A stretch of DNA of 64,000 bases from Actinomycetota bacterium. GTDB lineage: Bacteria; Actinomycetota; Acidimicrobiia; Acidimicrobiales; AC-14. Every line of letters starts with the position of its first letter. The stretch's first letter is position 1. The notes under the pieces are model-generated. The model saw only the letters and a program-made list of their open reading frames with translations, was not told the DNA's origin and made no database searches. The stretch spans positions 146,398-210,397 of the forward strand of contig JBFMCT010000001.1 of the NCBI GenBank assembly GCA_040754375.1, read 5' to 3'. A program made the translations under genes and the position numbers. Below are positions 6,495 to 15,441 of this stretch, piece after piece.

Positions 6495-9080
6495 ATGCCG
6501 ATGACCGCCGCCGAGCTCCGCCGTACGTTCACCGACTACTTCGTCGAGCGGGGCCACCGGGCCGTGCCCTCGATGGGCCTGATACCCCACCACCCGGCCG
6601 CCCCCATGTTCGCCAACGCGGGGATGAACCAGTTCCTGCCCGTGATCCTGGGTGAAGAGGCCATCCCCGACCCTCCTCGGGCCACGTCGGTGCAGAAGTG
6701 CGTGCGGGTCAAGGGCAAGCACGACGACATCGGCAACGTCGGGCGCACGTGGGGCCACCTGACCTTCTTCGAGATGCTGGGCAACTTCAGCTTCGGGGAC
6801 TACTTCAAAGACGGGGCCATCGCCTACGCCTGGGAGCTGCTCACCGAGGTTTACGGCATCGACGGCGACCGCCTGTGGGTCACGGTCCACGAGAGCGACG
6901 ACGAGGCCGCGGCCATCTGGCGCGACGCCGTGGGCGTCCCCGCCGAGCGCATCCAGCGCATGGGCGACGACAACTTCTGGATGATGGGCGACACCGGCCC
7001 GTGCGGGCCGAGCTCGGAGATCTACTTCGACGCCGGTCCCCAGGCGGGCGCCGACGGCGGACCGGCCCACGGCGGCGAGGAGCGGTTCCGGGAGATCTGG
7101 AACCTGGTCTTCATGCAGTACAACCGGTCCGAGGACGGCACTCTCGGTGACCTGCCCAACCGCATCATCGACACCGGCGAGGGCCTGGAACGAACGCTCA
7201 CCGCCCTCCAGGGCGTCGACAGCGTGTTCGACACCGACGAGTTGCGCCGCCTGGTGGAGGCCGCCGAGCGGGCCACAGGCCAGCGCTACGGCATGGACCG
7301 AAGGGTCGACACCAGCCTGCGCATCTTGGCCGACCACGGCCGCACGGCCGCCTTCCTGGTCAACGACGGCGTGTTCCCCTCCAACGAGGACCGGGGCTAC
7401 GTGCTGCGGCGCATCATGCGCCGGGCCGTCCGCCAGGGCTTCGGGCTGGGCGTCGAGGGCCTGGTCCTGCCGCCCATGGCCGAGGCGGCCGTGGAGGTCA
7501 TGGGCGAGGCCTATCCCGAGCTGGCCCGCAACCGCGACTTCATCGTCGACATGGTCACCCGCGAGGAGGAGCGCTTCCGCCAGACGTTGCGCACCGGGTC
7601 GGCCATGCTTGACGACGAGCTGTCGGGGGGGCGGCGCACCCTGTCGGGCGACGTCGCCTTCCGCCTGCACGACACCTACGGGTTCCCCCTGGAGCTGACC
7701 CTGGAGATCGCGGCCGAGCGGGGCCTCGAGGTCGACGTGGCCGGCTTCGAGGCCGAGATGGAGGCCCAACGGTCGCGCGCCCGGGCGGCCCACGCCGGTC
7801 CGGCGGCCGACGCCGGGCGGGTGAGCGCCTACCGGGAGCTGGCCGACCAGTTCGGCCCCACCGAGTTCGTCGGTTACTCGCGCACCGAGAGCGAGGCCCG
7901 GGTGCTGGTGGTGGCCGGCAACGAGGTCTTCCTCGATCGCACCCCGTTCTACGCCGAGGCCGGCGGGCAGGTGGGTGACACCGGGCTGATCCGCACCGAG
8001 ACGGGCGTGGCCCGGGTGGTCGACACCACCCACGCCCTGCCCGGGCTCCACCGCCACACCGTCGAGATCGTCGAGGGCCACCTGCTGCCCGCCCAGGAGG
8101 CGCTGGCCACCGTCGACACCGAACGTCGTGACTCCGTCCGGCGCAACCACACCGCCACCCACCTGCTGCACTGGGCGTTCCGGGCCGTCCTGGGCGACCA
8201 CGTGCGCCAGCACGGGTCGCTGGTGGCTCCCGAGCGCCTGCGCTTCGACTTCAGCCACTTCAGCCAGGTGGGCCCCGACGAGCTGGCCGAGGTCGAGCGC
8301 CTGGCCAACCGCGAGGTGCTGGCCAACGACCCCGTGCGGGCCTACGAGACCACCCAGGAGGAGGCCCGCCAGGCCGGGGCGCTGGCCCTGTTCGGCGAGA
8401 AGTACGGCGACGTCGTGCGGGTGGTGGAGGCCGGGCACCACTCGATCGAGCTGTGCGGCGGGACCCACGTGAGCGCGCTCGGCACGATCGGTCCTGTGAA
8501 GCTGCTGGGGGAGGGGTCGATCGGGTCCAACCTGCGCCGCGTCGAAGCTCTGACGGGCACCGGCAGCCTCGACCACATCCGTGACGAGGAGCGCACCGTC
8601 CAGGCGGTGGCCCGCGCCCTTCGAGTGGCGCCCGCCGAGGTCCTGGAGGCGGTGGAGCGCATGGCGGCCGACTACAAGGCCCTGCGTGACGAGCTGGCCG
8701 CCGCCCGCCGCCAGGCGGCCGTGGGCGGGGCGCGCGACCTGGCCGCGGGGGCGGTGGACGGCATAGTGGTGGCCGACGTGTCGCCCATGGACCGCGCCGA
8801 CATCCAGCCTCTGGCCGTCGCCGTCCGCGACTTGCCGGGGGTGAAGGCGGTCGTACTCGGTTCGGCGCCCGCGTCCGGGGGCGTCGCCCTGGTGGCGGCC
8901 GTGGGCGCGGGCACCGGGCTCGACGCCGGCCAGATCCTCTCCGGCCCGGCCCGCACGGTAGGCGGCGGTGCCGGTCGGGGTAAGGACGTCTCCGTGGCCG
9001 GAGGGCGCGACCCCGGAAAGCTGGCGGAGGCCCTCGACCAGGCGCGCCATGCCGCCGGCGGGGACGGGACGCGCCCGTGA
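6495..9080 (+). CDS. alaS: Alanyl-tRNA synthetase
   Basis: 861 residues, full length. The class II catalytic core occupies about the first 250 residues (AAPMFANAGMNQF; LTFFEMLGNFSFGDYF; GPCGPSSEI). The tRNA-recognition region follows. The editing domain has its zinc ligands: NHTATHLLHW gives the HxxxH pair and CGGTH the third site. The C-terminal C-Ala/DHHA1 domain ends the protein. Charging and proofreading of tRNA-Ala are therefore both expected. The next gene starts inside its stop (GTGA). A very long reverse-strand ORF here is only a shadow of this gene. Confidence 0.97.
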   Translation: MPMTAAELRRTFTDYFVERGHRAVPSMGLIPHHPAAPMFANAGMNQFLPVILGEEAIPDPPRATSVQKCVRVKGKHDDIGNVGRTWGHLTFFEMLGNFSFGDYFKDGAIAYAWELLTEVYGIDGDRLWVTVHESDDEAAAIWRDAVGVPAERIQRMGDDNFWMMGDTGPCGPSSEIYFDAGPQAGADGGPAHGGEERFREIWNLVFMQYNRSEDGTLGDLPNRIIDTGEGLERTLTALQGVDSVFDTDELRRLVEAAERATGQRYGMDRRVDTSLRILADHGRTAAFLVNDGVFPSNEDRGYVLRRIMRRAVRQGFGLGVEGLVLPPMAEAAVEVMGEAYPELARNRDFIVDMVTREEERFRQTLRTGSAMLDDELSGGRRTLSGDVAFRLHDTYGFPLELTLEIAAERGLEVDVAGFEAEMEAQRSRARAAHAGPAADAGRVSAYRELADQFGPTEFVGYSRTESEARVLVVAGNEVFLDRTPFYAEAGGQVGDTGLIRTETGVARVVDTTHALPGLHRHTVEIVEGHLLPAQEALATVDTERRDSVRRNHTATHLLHWAFRAVLGDHVRQHGSLVAPERLRFDFSHFSQVGPDELAEVERLANREVLANDPVRAYETTQEEARQAGALALFGEKYGDVVRVVEAGHHSIELCGGTHVSALGTIGPVKLLGEGSIGSNLRRVEALTGTGSLDHIRDEERTVQAVARALRVAPAEVLEAVERMAADYKALRDELAAARRQAAVGGARDLAAGAVDGIVVADVSPMDRADIQPLAVAVRDLPGVKAVVLGSAPASGGVALVAAVGAGTGLDAGQILSGPARTVGGGAGRGKDVSVAGGRDPGKLAEALDQARHAAGGDGTRP

Positions 9081-9517
9081 GGGCGGTGGGCCTCGACCTG
9101 GGCGAACGCCGTATCGGCGTGGCCGTCAGCGGGGCGGGCGGGGCGCTGGCCGTCCCCCACGGCGCCCTGGAGCGGTGCGGCGACCCGGAGGCCGACCGTT
9201 CGGCGGTGGCTGCCCTCGTCGACGAGCTCGGGGCCGAGGTGGTCGTGGTCGGCCTCCCCCTGTCTCTCGACGGTTCCCACGGGCCGGCGGCCCGGGCTGC
9301 CCAGTCCGAGGCCGAGGCCCTGCGGGCCGTGCTCGCGGTCCCGGTGGAGATGGTCGACGAGCGCTTCACCACGGTGACGGCCAACCGTTCGCTGGCGGCC
9401 GCCGGCACGCGGGGCCGGGCCCGGCGGCGCCGGGTCGACGAGGTGGCGGCCACCGTGCTGCTCCAGGCGTGGCTCGACACCCGCCGCCCGGCGGCCGGAG
9501 GGCGCACCGGGCCATGA
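9077..9517 (+). CDS. ruvX: Putative pre-16S rRNA nuclease (RuvX/YqgF)
   Basis: RNase H-fold endonuclease family implicated in 16S rRNA 5'-end maturation; 146 residues. The N-terminus GLDLGERRIGVAVS carries the first catalytic Asp. VVVGLPLSLDGSHGPAA and DERFTTVTAN are the other two conserved blocks. The late RRRRVDEVAATVLLQ has the final acidic residue. The GTG start overlaps the alaS stop by 4 nt and the stop overlaps mltG. The alaS-ruvX-mltG-aroE order is the usual one in Actinobacteria and Firmicutes. Confidence 0.93.
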   Translation: MRAVGLDLGERRIGVAVSGAGGALAVPHGALERCGDPEADRSAVAALVDELGAEVVVVGLPLSLDGSHGPAARAAQSEAEALRAVLAVPVEMVDERFTTVTANRSLAAAGTRGRARRRRVDEVAATVLLQAWLDTRRPAAGGRTGP

Positions 9518-10584
9518 GCGTCCTCACCCCTTACGACCTCGACCACGACTACGACCGTGAGGGTTCTCGGTGGCCGTGGGTGCTTCTGGGCGGCCTCGTC
9601 GCCGTCCTGCTGGTACTGCTGGCCGCCTTCCTGTGGGTACGCAACCAGGTGAACCCGCCGGGGGGCCCCGGTGACGAGGTCGTGGTGAGGGTCGAGCCTG
9701 GCATGTCGGTCAACGAGATCGGCGAGATGCTGGCCGACATCGGGGTCATCTCCAACAGCACCGTGTGGAGGTTCTACGTCCGCCTCAACGGGCCTGACGC
9801 GGTGGAGGCCGGGGAGTACACCCTGCGCCGCAACGAGAGCATGGGGCGGGTGCTGGACGTGCTCGGCGGGGGGGCGGCGTCGACCGAGACGCCCGACGTG
9901 CTGACCATACCCGAGGGGCTGACGCTGCCCCAGATCGCCGACATCGTGGGGGAGCTGCCGGGGCGGTCGCGCGACCGCTTCTTGGAGGTCGCATCCAGTG
10001 GCCAGGTGCGCTCGCAGTACCAGCCGCCGGGCAGCACCAACCTCGAGGGGCTCATGCTGCCCGAGACCTACTTCCTGGCCCGTGACGAGGACGAGACGGC
10101 CATCGCCCGGCGCCTCGTCGAGTCCTTCGACCGCCTGGCTTCGTCCCTCGACGTCAGCAGCGCGGCGGCGCGCTTCAACATGACGCCCTACGAACTGATC
10201 GTGCTGGCCTCTCTGGTGGAGCGTGAGGCCCGGGTGCCCGAGGACCGGGGCCCGATCGCCCGCGTCATCCACAACCGGCTGGCCGTGCCCATGCGCCTGC
10301 AGATCGACGCCACCGTTCTCTACGCCCTGGGCGAGCACAAAGACGTCGTGCTGTTCGCCGACCTCGAGGTGCAGCACCCGTACAACACCTACCAGATCGA
10401 CGGTCTGCCGCCGGGCCCGATCGCCAGCCCGGGCCGGGCGTCCCTGGAGGCGGCCGTGTCCCCCGACGTGGGGCGCTGGCTGTACTACGTGAAGTACGAA
10501 GAGAACGGCAAGCACGCCTTCGCCGTGACCCTCGACGAGCACAACCGCCTGGTGGCCGACGCCCGCTCGCGGGGTGTCTTCTGA
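9514..10584 (+). CDS. mltG: Endolytic murein transglycosylase MltG
   Basis: Membrane-anchored enzyme that cuts nascent peptidoglycan strands; 356 residues. A cytoplasmic N-tail of about 18 residues precedes a strong transmembrane helix (WVLLGGLVAVLLVLLAAFLW). A LysM-like region follows (VEPGMSVNEIGEMLADIGVI). The catalytic YceG block is ELIVLASLVEREARVPED with the conserved Glu, and IHNRLAVPMRLQIDATVLYA comes after it. NTYQIDGLPPGPIASPG is also conserved. The ATG overlaps the ruvX stop (ATGA), so I ignore the longer in-frame extension upstream. Its own stop forms a CTGA with the aroE start. Confidence 0.95.
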   Translation: MSVLTPYDLDHDYDREGSRWPWVLLGGLVAVLLVLLAAFLWVRNQVNPPGGPGDEVVVRVEPGMSVNEIGEMLADIGVISNSTVWRFYVRLNGPDAVEAGEYTLRRNESMGRVLDVLGGGAASTETPDVLTIPEGLTLPQIADIVGELPGRSRDRFLEVASSGQVRSQYQPPGSTNLEGLMLPETYFLARDEDETAIARRLVESFDRLASSLDVSSAAARFNMTPYELIVLASLVEREARVPEDRGPIARVIHNRLAVPMRLQIDATVLYALGEHKDVVLFADLEVQHPYNTYQIDGLPPGPIASPGRASLEAAVSPDVGRWLYYVKYEENGKHAFAVTLDEHNRLVADARSRGVF

Positions 10585-11453
10585 CCGAGCGCCCCGACCG
10601 GCGGCTCGGGGCCGCCACCCGGCTGGCGGCCGTCATCGGCCATCCCGTCGGGCACTCGCTGTCCCCGGCCATGCACAACGCCGCCTTCGAGGCGCTGGGC
10701 CTCGACTGGGCCTACCTCGCATTCGACGTGGCCCCGGGTGAGGTCGGGCGCGCCCTGGCCGGGGCCCGGGCCCTGGGGCTGGCCGGGCTGTCGGTGACCA
10801 TCCCCCACAAGGAGGCGGCGGCTGCCTCGGTCGACCGCCTCTCGCCGCTGGCCGAGGCCCTGGGGGCGGTGAACACCGTGGTGTTCGACCCGGGGGGCAC
10901 ACTGCGGGGGGAGAACACCGACGGGCCCGGGTTCATGGAGGCACTGCGGGCCGACGAGGGCTTCGACCCCGTCGGCCGCCGGGCGCTGGTCGTGGGGGCG
11001 GGCGGGGCCGCCCGGGCCGTCGTCAAGGCCCTGGCCGACGCCGGGACGGCCGAGATCGTGGTCGTCAACCGCACGGCGGAACGGGCCGAGGCGGTGGCCG
11101 CCCTGGCTCCCGGGTGTGCCCGGGTCGGGGTGGCGGCCGACGCCGGCGAGTGCGACCTGGTGGTCAACGCCACCCCCCTGGGTATGGTCGGCGGGGGTGC
11201 GGAGGGCTCCTCGCCCATGCGCGACGCCGACCTCGGCCCCGGCCAGCTCGTGGTCGACCTCGTTCCCAACCCGGCTATCACACCCCTCGTCGAGCAGGCC
11301 CGCGCCCGGGGGGCGGTGGCCGTGAACGGCCTGGGCATGCTGGTCCACCAGGCCGCCCTCGCCTTCCGGCTGTGGACCGGCTCGGGCCCGCCGGTAGCGG
11401 CCATGTCCGCGGCCGCTCTGGCCGAGCTGGCCCGGCGCGCCCCCTCCGGGTGA
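10581..11453 (+). CDS. aroE: Shikimate dehydrogenase, apparent CTG start
   Basis: Reduces 3-dehydroshikimate to shikimate with NADPH; 290 residues from the proposed start. The substrate motif VIGHPVGHSLSPAMHN lies near residues 18-33. LSVTIPHKEAAA holds the catalytic Lys, NTDGPGF the Asp, and VVGAGGAARAV is the NADPH-binding loop followed by VNRTAERA. The first canonical codon in frame is the ATG at 10671, which is inside the substrate motif (MHNAAF) and would delete the shikimate-binding serines. A CTG overlapping the mltG stop (CTGA) restores a normal N-terminus, so I start there. The GTG of the next gene overlaps its stop. Confidence 0.92.
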   Translation: MTERPDRRLGAATRLAAVIGHPVGHSLSPAMHNAAFEALGLDWAYLAFDVAPGEVGRALAGARALGLAGLSVTIPHKEAAAASVDRLSPLAEALGAVNTVVFDPGGTLRGENTDGPGFMEALRADEGFDPVGRRALVVGAGGAARAVVKALADAGTAEIVVVNRTAERAEAVAALAPGCARVGVAADAGECDLVVNATPLGMVGGGAEGSSPMRDADLGPGQLVVDLVPNPAITPLVEQARARGAVAVNGLGMLVHQAALAFRLWTGSGPPVAAMSAAALAELARRAPSG

Positions 11454-12220
11454 GCGTGCTCGGCGTGGCGGCCTGCGCTCTTCTGGGCCTGGCCGCCGGC
11501 CTGCTGCTCGACGTGGTCGTCGACAAGGTGCCGGCCCGCAAGGTGCCGTGGCCGCCCCGCGCCCGCTGCGCCAATTGCCCCGAGGACTTCGAGGGCCGGG
11601 CCGGGGTGCCCCCCCTGGCCTGGCTGGTACCCCGGCGGCCGTGCCCCGGGTGCGGCCAGCGCCTGCCGGCCCGCTACTTCCTGGTGCCGGTGGCCACGGC
11701 CGGGCTGTTCGCGGCCACCGCCGTGCGTTTCGGGGCCGACTGGGCGTTGCCTGCCCACTTCGTGTTCTTCGCGGCCCTGGTGTCCATCAGCGTCGTCGAC
11801 CTGCAGTTGCAGATCATCCCCAACCGGATCGTCTACCCGGCCATCTTCGCCTCGGTCCCGCTGCTGGCCGCCGCCGCCCTGGCCTCGGGCAGCCTGACGC
11901 CGCTGTGGAGGGCCCTGGCCGGGGCCACGCTGGCGTGGCTGGCCCTGTTCGCCGTCCACCTCGTCTCCCCCGGGGGCATGGGGTTCGGCGACGTCCGCCT
12001 GTCGTTCCTGCTCGGGCTGTTCCTGGGCTGGCAGGGCTACGGCCACGTCTTCGTGGGCATGTTCCTCGGTTTCCTGCTGGGGGCGGTGGTCGGGGGCGGC
12101 CTGGTGCTCGTTCGTCTGCGGAGCCGCACCGACCACGTGCCCTTCGGGCCCTTCCTGGCCGTAGGGGCCACGCTGGGCGTCCTGGTGGGCGACCCCCTGG
12201 TCAGGGCCTGGATCGGCTGA
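11450..12220 (+). CDS. Prepilin peptidase (type IV leader peptidase), A24 family
   Basis: Polytopic membrane aspartyl protease that cleaves, and usually N-methylates, type IV prepilins; 256 residues with about seven hydrophobic segments. The cytoplasmic zinc-type Cys pairs are present (CANC and CPGC). The two catalytic aspartates are in ISVVDLQLQIIPN and in the GxGD motif GFGDVRLS. The GTG start overlaps the aroE stop (GTGA). It sits inside the aro cluster, and no pilin gene is in this window, so its substrates are encoded elsewhere. Confidence 0.92.
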   Translation: MSVLGVAACALLGLAAGLLLDVVVDKVPARKVPWPPRARCANCPEDFEGRAGVPPLAWLVPRRPCPGCGQRLPARYFLVPVATAGLFAATAVRFGADWALPAHFVFFAALVSISVVDLQLQIIPNRIVYPAIFASVPLLAAAALASGSLTPLWRALAGATLAWLALFAVHLVSPGGMGFGDVRLSFLLGLFLGWQGYGHVFVGMFLGFLLGAVVGGGLVLVRLRSRTDHVPFGPFLAVGATLGVLVGDPLVRAWIG

Positions 12221-12258
12221 CCGCCGGTAAAGCCGTCCGGGGCCCAGGGGGCCGCCGG

Positions 12259-12264
12259 TACAGT
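12259..12264 (+). promoter_or_regulatory. Putative -10 (TACAGT) for aroK
   Basis: TACAGT ends 6 nt before the aroK GTG, with no Shine-Dalgarno. The pattern predicts a leaderless transcript beginning at aroK. Confidence 0.5.
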
Positions 12265-12270
12265 TCGGAC

Positions 12271-12810
12271 GTGGGACGCTCGGCCGTGCTCGTGGGGATG
12301 ATGGGGGCGGGAAAGACGACCGTGGGCCAGGCCGTGGCCGAGCGCCTGGGCTGGGCTTTCGTCGACAGCGACCGCCAGGTCGAGGCCCGGGCCGGGCGGA
12401 CGGTCGAGCAGATCTGGCGGGACGAGGGCGAGGACGGCTTCCGCCGCCTGGAGGCCGAGGCCCTGGCTCACGCCCTGGCCGCCACCGAGGAGCGTCCGGC
12501 GGTGGTGGCCGCGGCCGGGGGGGTTGTGCTCGACCCCGCCAACCGTGAACTGCTGCGCCGCCACCCCCCGGTCGTGTGGTTGCGGGCCCGGCCCGAGACG
12601 CTGGCCCGCCGGGTGGGGACGGGCGAGGGCCGGCCCCTGCTGGCCGGGGGGCCGGCGGCTGCCCTGGTCCGCCTGGAGGCCGAACGGCGGCCCCTGTACG
12701 AGGAGGTGGCCGGTACGGTCGTCGACGTCGACGACCTGGCGGCGTCCGAGGCCGTCGAGCGGGTGGTGGCCGCCGTGGCCGCGGCCACCGGTCCCCGGGC
12801 CCGGCCGTGA
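12271..12810 (+). CDS. aroK: Shikimate kinase
   Basis: Phosphorylates shikimate at O3 using ATP; 179 residues. The P-loop GMMGAGKTTVG is at the N-terminus. The substrate-binding DSDRQVEARAGRTV and the motif AAGGGVVLDP (GGG) follow, as do the lid region and its adenine-binding Arg (GEGRPLLA). The GTG start is preceded by a TACAGT hexamer rather than a ribosome site. It overlaps aroB by 4 nt. An upstream extension in the same frame is not plausible protein. Confidence 0.95.
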   Translation: MGRSAVLVGMMGAGKTTVGQAVAERLGWAFVDSDRQVEARAGRTVEQIWRDEGEDGFRRLEAEALAHALAATEERPAVVAAAGGVVLDPANRELLRRHPPVVWLRARPETLARRVGTGEGRPLLAGGPAAALVRLEAERRPLYEEVAGTVVDVDDLAASEAVERVVAAVAAATGPRARP

Positions 12811-13835
12811 TCACCGTCGGTGTGGCGCTGGCCGATCGGAGCTACGACGTGCTCGTGGGGCGCGGTGCCCGCCACCGGTTGGCCGAGGTCGTTCCCGTGG
12901 GGGCCAAGCGGGCCGCGGTGGTGACCCAGAAGGCGGTGGGCGTCGAGGTCGACGCGGGTGTCGAGCAGGAGCCCTTCTTCGTCGACGCCGGCGAAGAGGC
13001 CAAGTGCCTGGAGACCGTCGAGGAGCTGTGCCGGGGCTTCGCCCGCTTCGGGCTGACCAGGGCCGACGTGGTGGTGGCTGTCGGGGGCGGGGTGGTGACC
13101 GATGTGGCCGGGTTCGCGGCGGCCGTCTACCACCGGGGAGTGGCCGTCGTGCACGTGCCCACCACCCTGCTGGGCCAGGTCGACGCCGCCATCGGGGGCA
13201 AGACGGGGGTCAACCTGCCCGAGGGCAAGAACCTGGTGGGGGCCTTCTGGCAGCCGGGGGCCGTGCTGTGCGACACCGAGGTGCTCGAGACCCTGCCACC
13301 CCGGGAGTACCGCAGCGGGCTGGGCGAGATCGCCAAGTACCACTTCCTTCCCGGGGGCGAGGGCCTGGCCGACCTGGCCCTCGACGAGAAGGTGGCCCGG
13401 TGCGTAGCCATCAAGGCGGCCGTGGTGGCGGCCGACGAGCTGGAGACCGCCGGCCTGCGGGCCACCCTCAACTACGGCCACACCCTGGCCCACGCCCTCG
13501 AGACCGTGGGCCACTACGACCTGCGCCACGGCGAGGCGGTGGCCGTCGGGCTCTGTTACGCGGCCCGCCTGGCCCGGCGCCTGGGGCGGGTGGGCGACGA
13601 GCGGGTGGCCGAGCACGACGCCGTGGTGGCCACCTACGGGCTGCCGTCGCGGGTGCCGGCGGGGCACGACCTCGGCGCCCTGGTGGCCGTGATGGCCCGG
13701 GACAAGAAGGCCGTGGGCGGGTTCACCTTCGCCCTCGACGGGCCGGCCGGGGTCGAGGTGGTGGCTGGCGTCGACCGGGCCGCGGTGGAGGCCACCCTGG
13801 CCGAGGTGGCTGAGGTCGCCGAGGTGGCCGGGTGA
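12807..13835 (+). CDS. aroB: 3-dehydroquinate synthase
   Basis: NAD- and metal-dependent cyclisation of DAHP to 3-dehydroquinate; 342 residues. Conserved blocks: VAVGGGVVTDVAGFAAA (NAD binding), VPTTLLGQVDAAIGGKTGVN, and LGEIAKYHF with Lys and metal-ligand Glu. NYGHTLAHALE and the later HGEAVAVGL supply the His ligands. The GTG start overlaps the aroK stop. The protein ends in a repetitive AEVAEVAEVAG, and its stop overlaps aroQ. Together with aroE, aroK and aroQ it covers most of the shikimate path. Confidence 0.95.
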   Translation: MITVGVALADRSYDVLVGRGARHRLAEVVPVGAKRAAVVTQKAVGVEVDAGVEQEPFFVDAGEEAKCLETVEELCRGFARFGLTRADVVVAVGGGVVTDVAGFAAAVYHRGVAVVHVPTTLLGQVDAAIGGKTGVNLPEGKNLVGAFWQPGAVLCDTEVLETLPPREYRSGLGEIAKYHFLPGGEGLADLALDEKVARCVAIKAAVVAADELETAGLRATLNYGHTLAHALETVGHYDLRHGEAVAVGLCYAARLARRLGRVGDERVAEHDAVVATYGLPSRVPAGHDLGALVAVMARDKKAVGGFTFALDGPAGVEVVAGVDRAAVEATLAEVAEVAEVAG

Positions 13836-14287
13836 GCACGGGCCGGCCTCTGGTCGTGCTCCTGTCGGGCCCCAACCTCGACCTGCTGGGCCAGCGCCAG
13901 CCCCTCATCTACGGTCCCCAGGCCCTCGACGACCACGTGGCCACGGCCCGGCGGGTGGCCGACGAGCACGGCCTCGATCTCGAACACGTGCAGTCCAACC
14001 ACGAGGGGGTTCTGGTCGATGCCGTCCATGGCGCCCGAGGGCGGGCCGCCGCCCTGGTGGTCAACGCGGCCGCCCTCACCCATTACTCGTGGTCGCTGCG
14101 CGACGCCCTGGCCTGCTTCGACGGACCGGTCGTCGAGCTGCACATCTCCAACCCCGAGGCCCGCGAGCAGTGGCGGCGTACGTCGGTGGTGTCGCCGGTG
14201 GCCACCGGCACGGTGTCCGGTTTCGGGGGCCACGGCTACGAGCTGGCCGTGCTCGCCGCGGCCCGGCTTCTGGCCGACCGCCCATGA
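13832..14287 (+). CDS. aroQ: 3-dehydroquinate dehydratase, type II
   Basis: Dehydrates 3-dehydroquinate to 3-dehydroshikimate; 151 residues, typical of the dodecameric type II enzyme. The N-terminal LLSGPNLDLLGQRQPLIYG contains the conserved Arg and catalytic Tyr. The middle QSNHEGVLVDAVH and NAAALTHYSWSLRDAL follow. VELHISNPEAREQWR carries the catalytic His. HGYELA near the end is also conserved. GTG start, overlapping aroB by 4 nt. Confidence 0.95.
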   Translation: MSTGRPLVVLLSGPNLDLLGQRQPLIYGPQALDDHVATARRVADEHGLDLEHVQSNHEGVLVDAVHGARGRAAALVVNAAALTHYSWSLRDALACFDGPVVELHISNPEAREQWRRTSVVSPVATGTVSGFGGHGYELAVLAAARLLADRP

Positions 14288-15441
14288 CCGGCCCGGGAGG
14301 CCGGTCCGATCAGCGATCCCTGGGCGACCATCGCCAGATGGTGGTCCCCATGGACGTGGCCAGCCGGGCGGACCGCCTGCGGGCGACCATGGACGAGGCG
14401 GGCTGCGACGCCCTGTGCGTGACCCGCCTGGTCAACGTGCGCTACCTGACGGGCTTCACCGGGTCGTCGGCCGTGCTGGTCGTGCTGCCCGGCGAGCTGG
14501 TGCTGGTCACCGACGGCCGCTACCGGGAACAGGCGGCCGCCGAGCTGGCGGCCGCCGGGGTGGTGGCCCGGGTGGAGACGGCCATGACCCAGGAGGCCCA
14601 GGGCCAGTTGCTGGCCGCCGCGGCCGCCGGCTGCGCCCGTGTCGGGCTGGAGGCCGAGGCCGTGACCTGGGCCCAGCAGCAGCGCTACCGCGACCGGTGG
14701 CTGGCGGGCTGCGAGCTGGTGGCCACCACCGGGCTGGTGGAGGGCCTGCGCCTGGTCAAGGACGCCGGTGAGGTGGCCCGCATGGAGGCCGCGGCGGCGG
14801 CCGCGGACGGCGCCCTGGCGGCGGTCGGCCCCCGGCTGGCGCTGGGCCCCACCGAGGCCGAGCTGGCCCTCGACCTGGAGTCCGAGATGCGGGCCCGGGG
14901 GGCGGCCGGCCCCGGGTTCGACACGATCGTGGCCGCCGGCCCCAACGCCTCCCGTCCCCACCACCGGCCCACCGACCGGCCCATCGGCCCCGGCGAGCTG
15001 GTCATCGTCGACTTCGGGGCGGTGGTCGACGGTTACCGGTCGGACATGACCCGCACGCTGTGCGTGGGCGAGCCGACCGCTGAAGCCCGGCGTATGGTCG
15101 AAGTCGTGGCCGAGAGCCAGCGGGCTGGGGTGGCGGCCGTGTGCCACGGGGCCGGGGCGGCCGACGTGGACGCCGCCTGCCGGGCGGTGATCGAGGAGGC
15201 GGGGATGGGGGAAGCGTTCTTGCACGGCACGGGCCACGGGGTGGGCCTGGAGGTGCACGAAGCCCCTCGGTTGGCACTGGCGGCGACCGGTACCCTGGTG
15301 GAAGGGTCGGTGGTCACCGTCGAGCCGGGCGTCTATCTTCCCGGCCACGGGGGTGCCCGCATCGAGGACATGGTCCTCGTCACCAAGCAAGGCTGCCGGG
15401 CCCTCACCAACGCCCCAAAGGAGCTTGTCGTCAGCCCATGA
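14284..15441 (+). CDS. M24 aminopeptidase P-type metallopeptidase (Xaa-Pro peptidase)
   Basis: Cytosolic dimetal peptidase that cleaves N-terminal residues before proline; 385 residues from the first ATG. The N-terminal creatinase-type domain runs about 20-150. In the catalytic domain the metal ligands are in IVDFGAVVDGYRSDMTRT (two Asp), LHGTGHGVGLEVHEAP (His), VTVEPGVYLPG (Glu) and ARIEDMVLV (Glu). ATGs at 14338 and 14350 are alternative starts. I keep the first because it overlaps the aroQ stop like its neighbours. This gene before efp is a common actinobacterial arrangement. Confidence 0.9.
   Translation: MTGPGGRSDQRSLGDHRQMVVPMDVASRADRLRATMDEAGCDALCVTRLVNVRYLTGFTGSSAVLVVLPGELVLVTDGRYREQAAAELAAAGVVARVETAMTQEAQGQLLAAAAAGCARVGLEAEAVTWAQQQRYRDRWLAGCELVATTGLVEGLRLVKDAGEVARMEAAAAAADGALAAVGPRLALGPTEAELALDLESEMRARGAAGPGFDTIVAAGPNASRPHHRPTDRPIGPGELVIVDFGAVVDGYRSDMTRTLCVGEPTAEARRMVEVVAESQRAGVAAVCHGAGAADVDAACRAVIEEAGMGEAFLHGTGHGVGLEVHEAPRLALAATGTLVEGSVVTVEPGVYLPGHGGARIEDMVLVTKQGCRALTNAPKELVVSP

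Noticed and set aside
6315..9050. A 911-codon reverse-strand reading frame over alaS
   Set aside because: It is antisense to a complete alaS with all motifs; the product is a His/Gly/Arg/Pro-rich shadow typical of GC-rich DNA.
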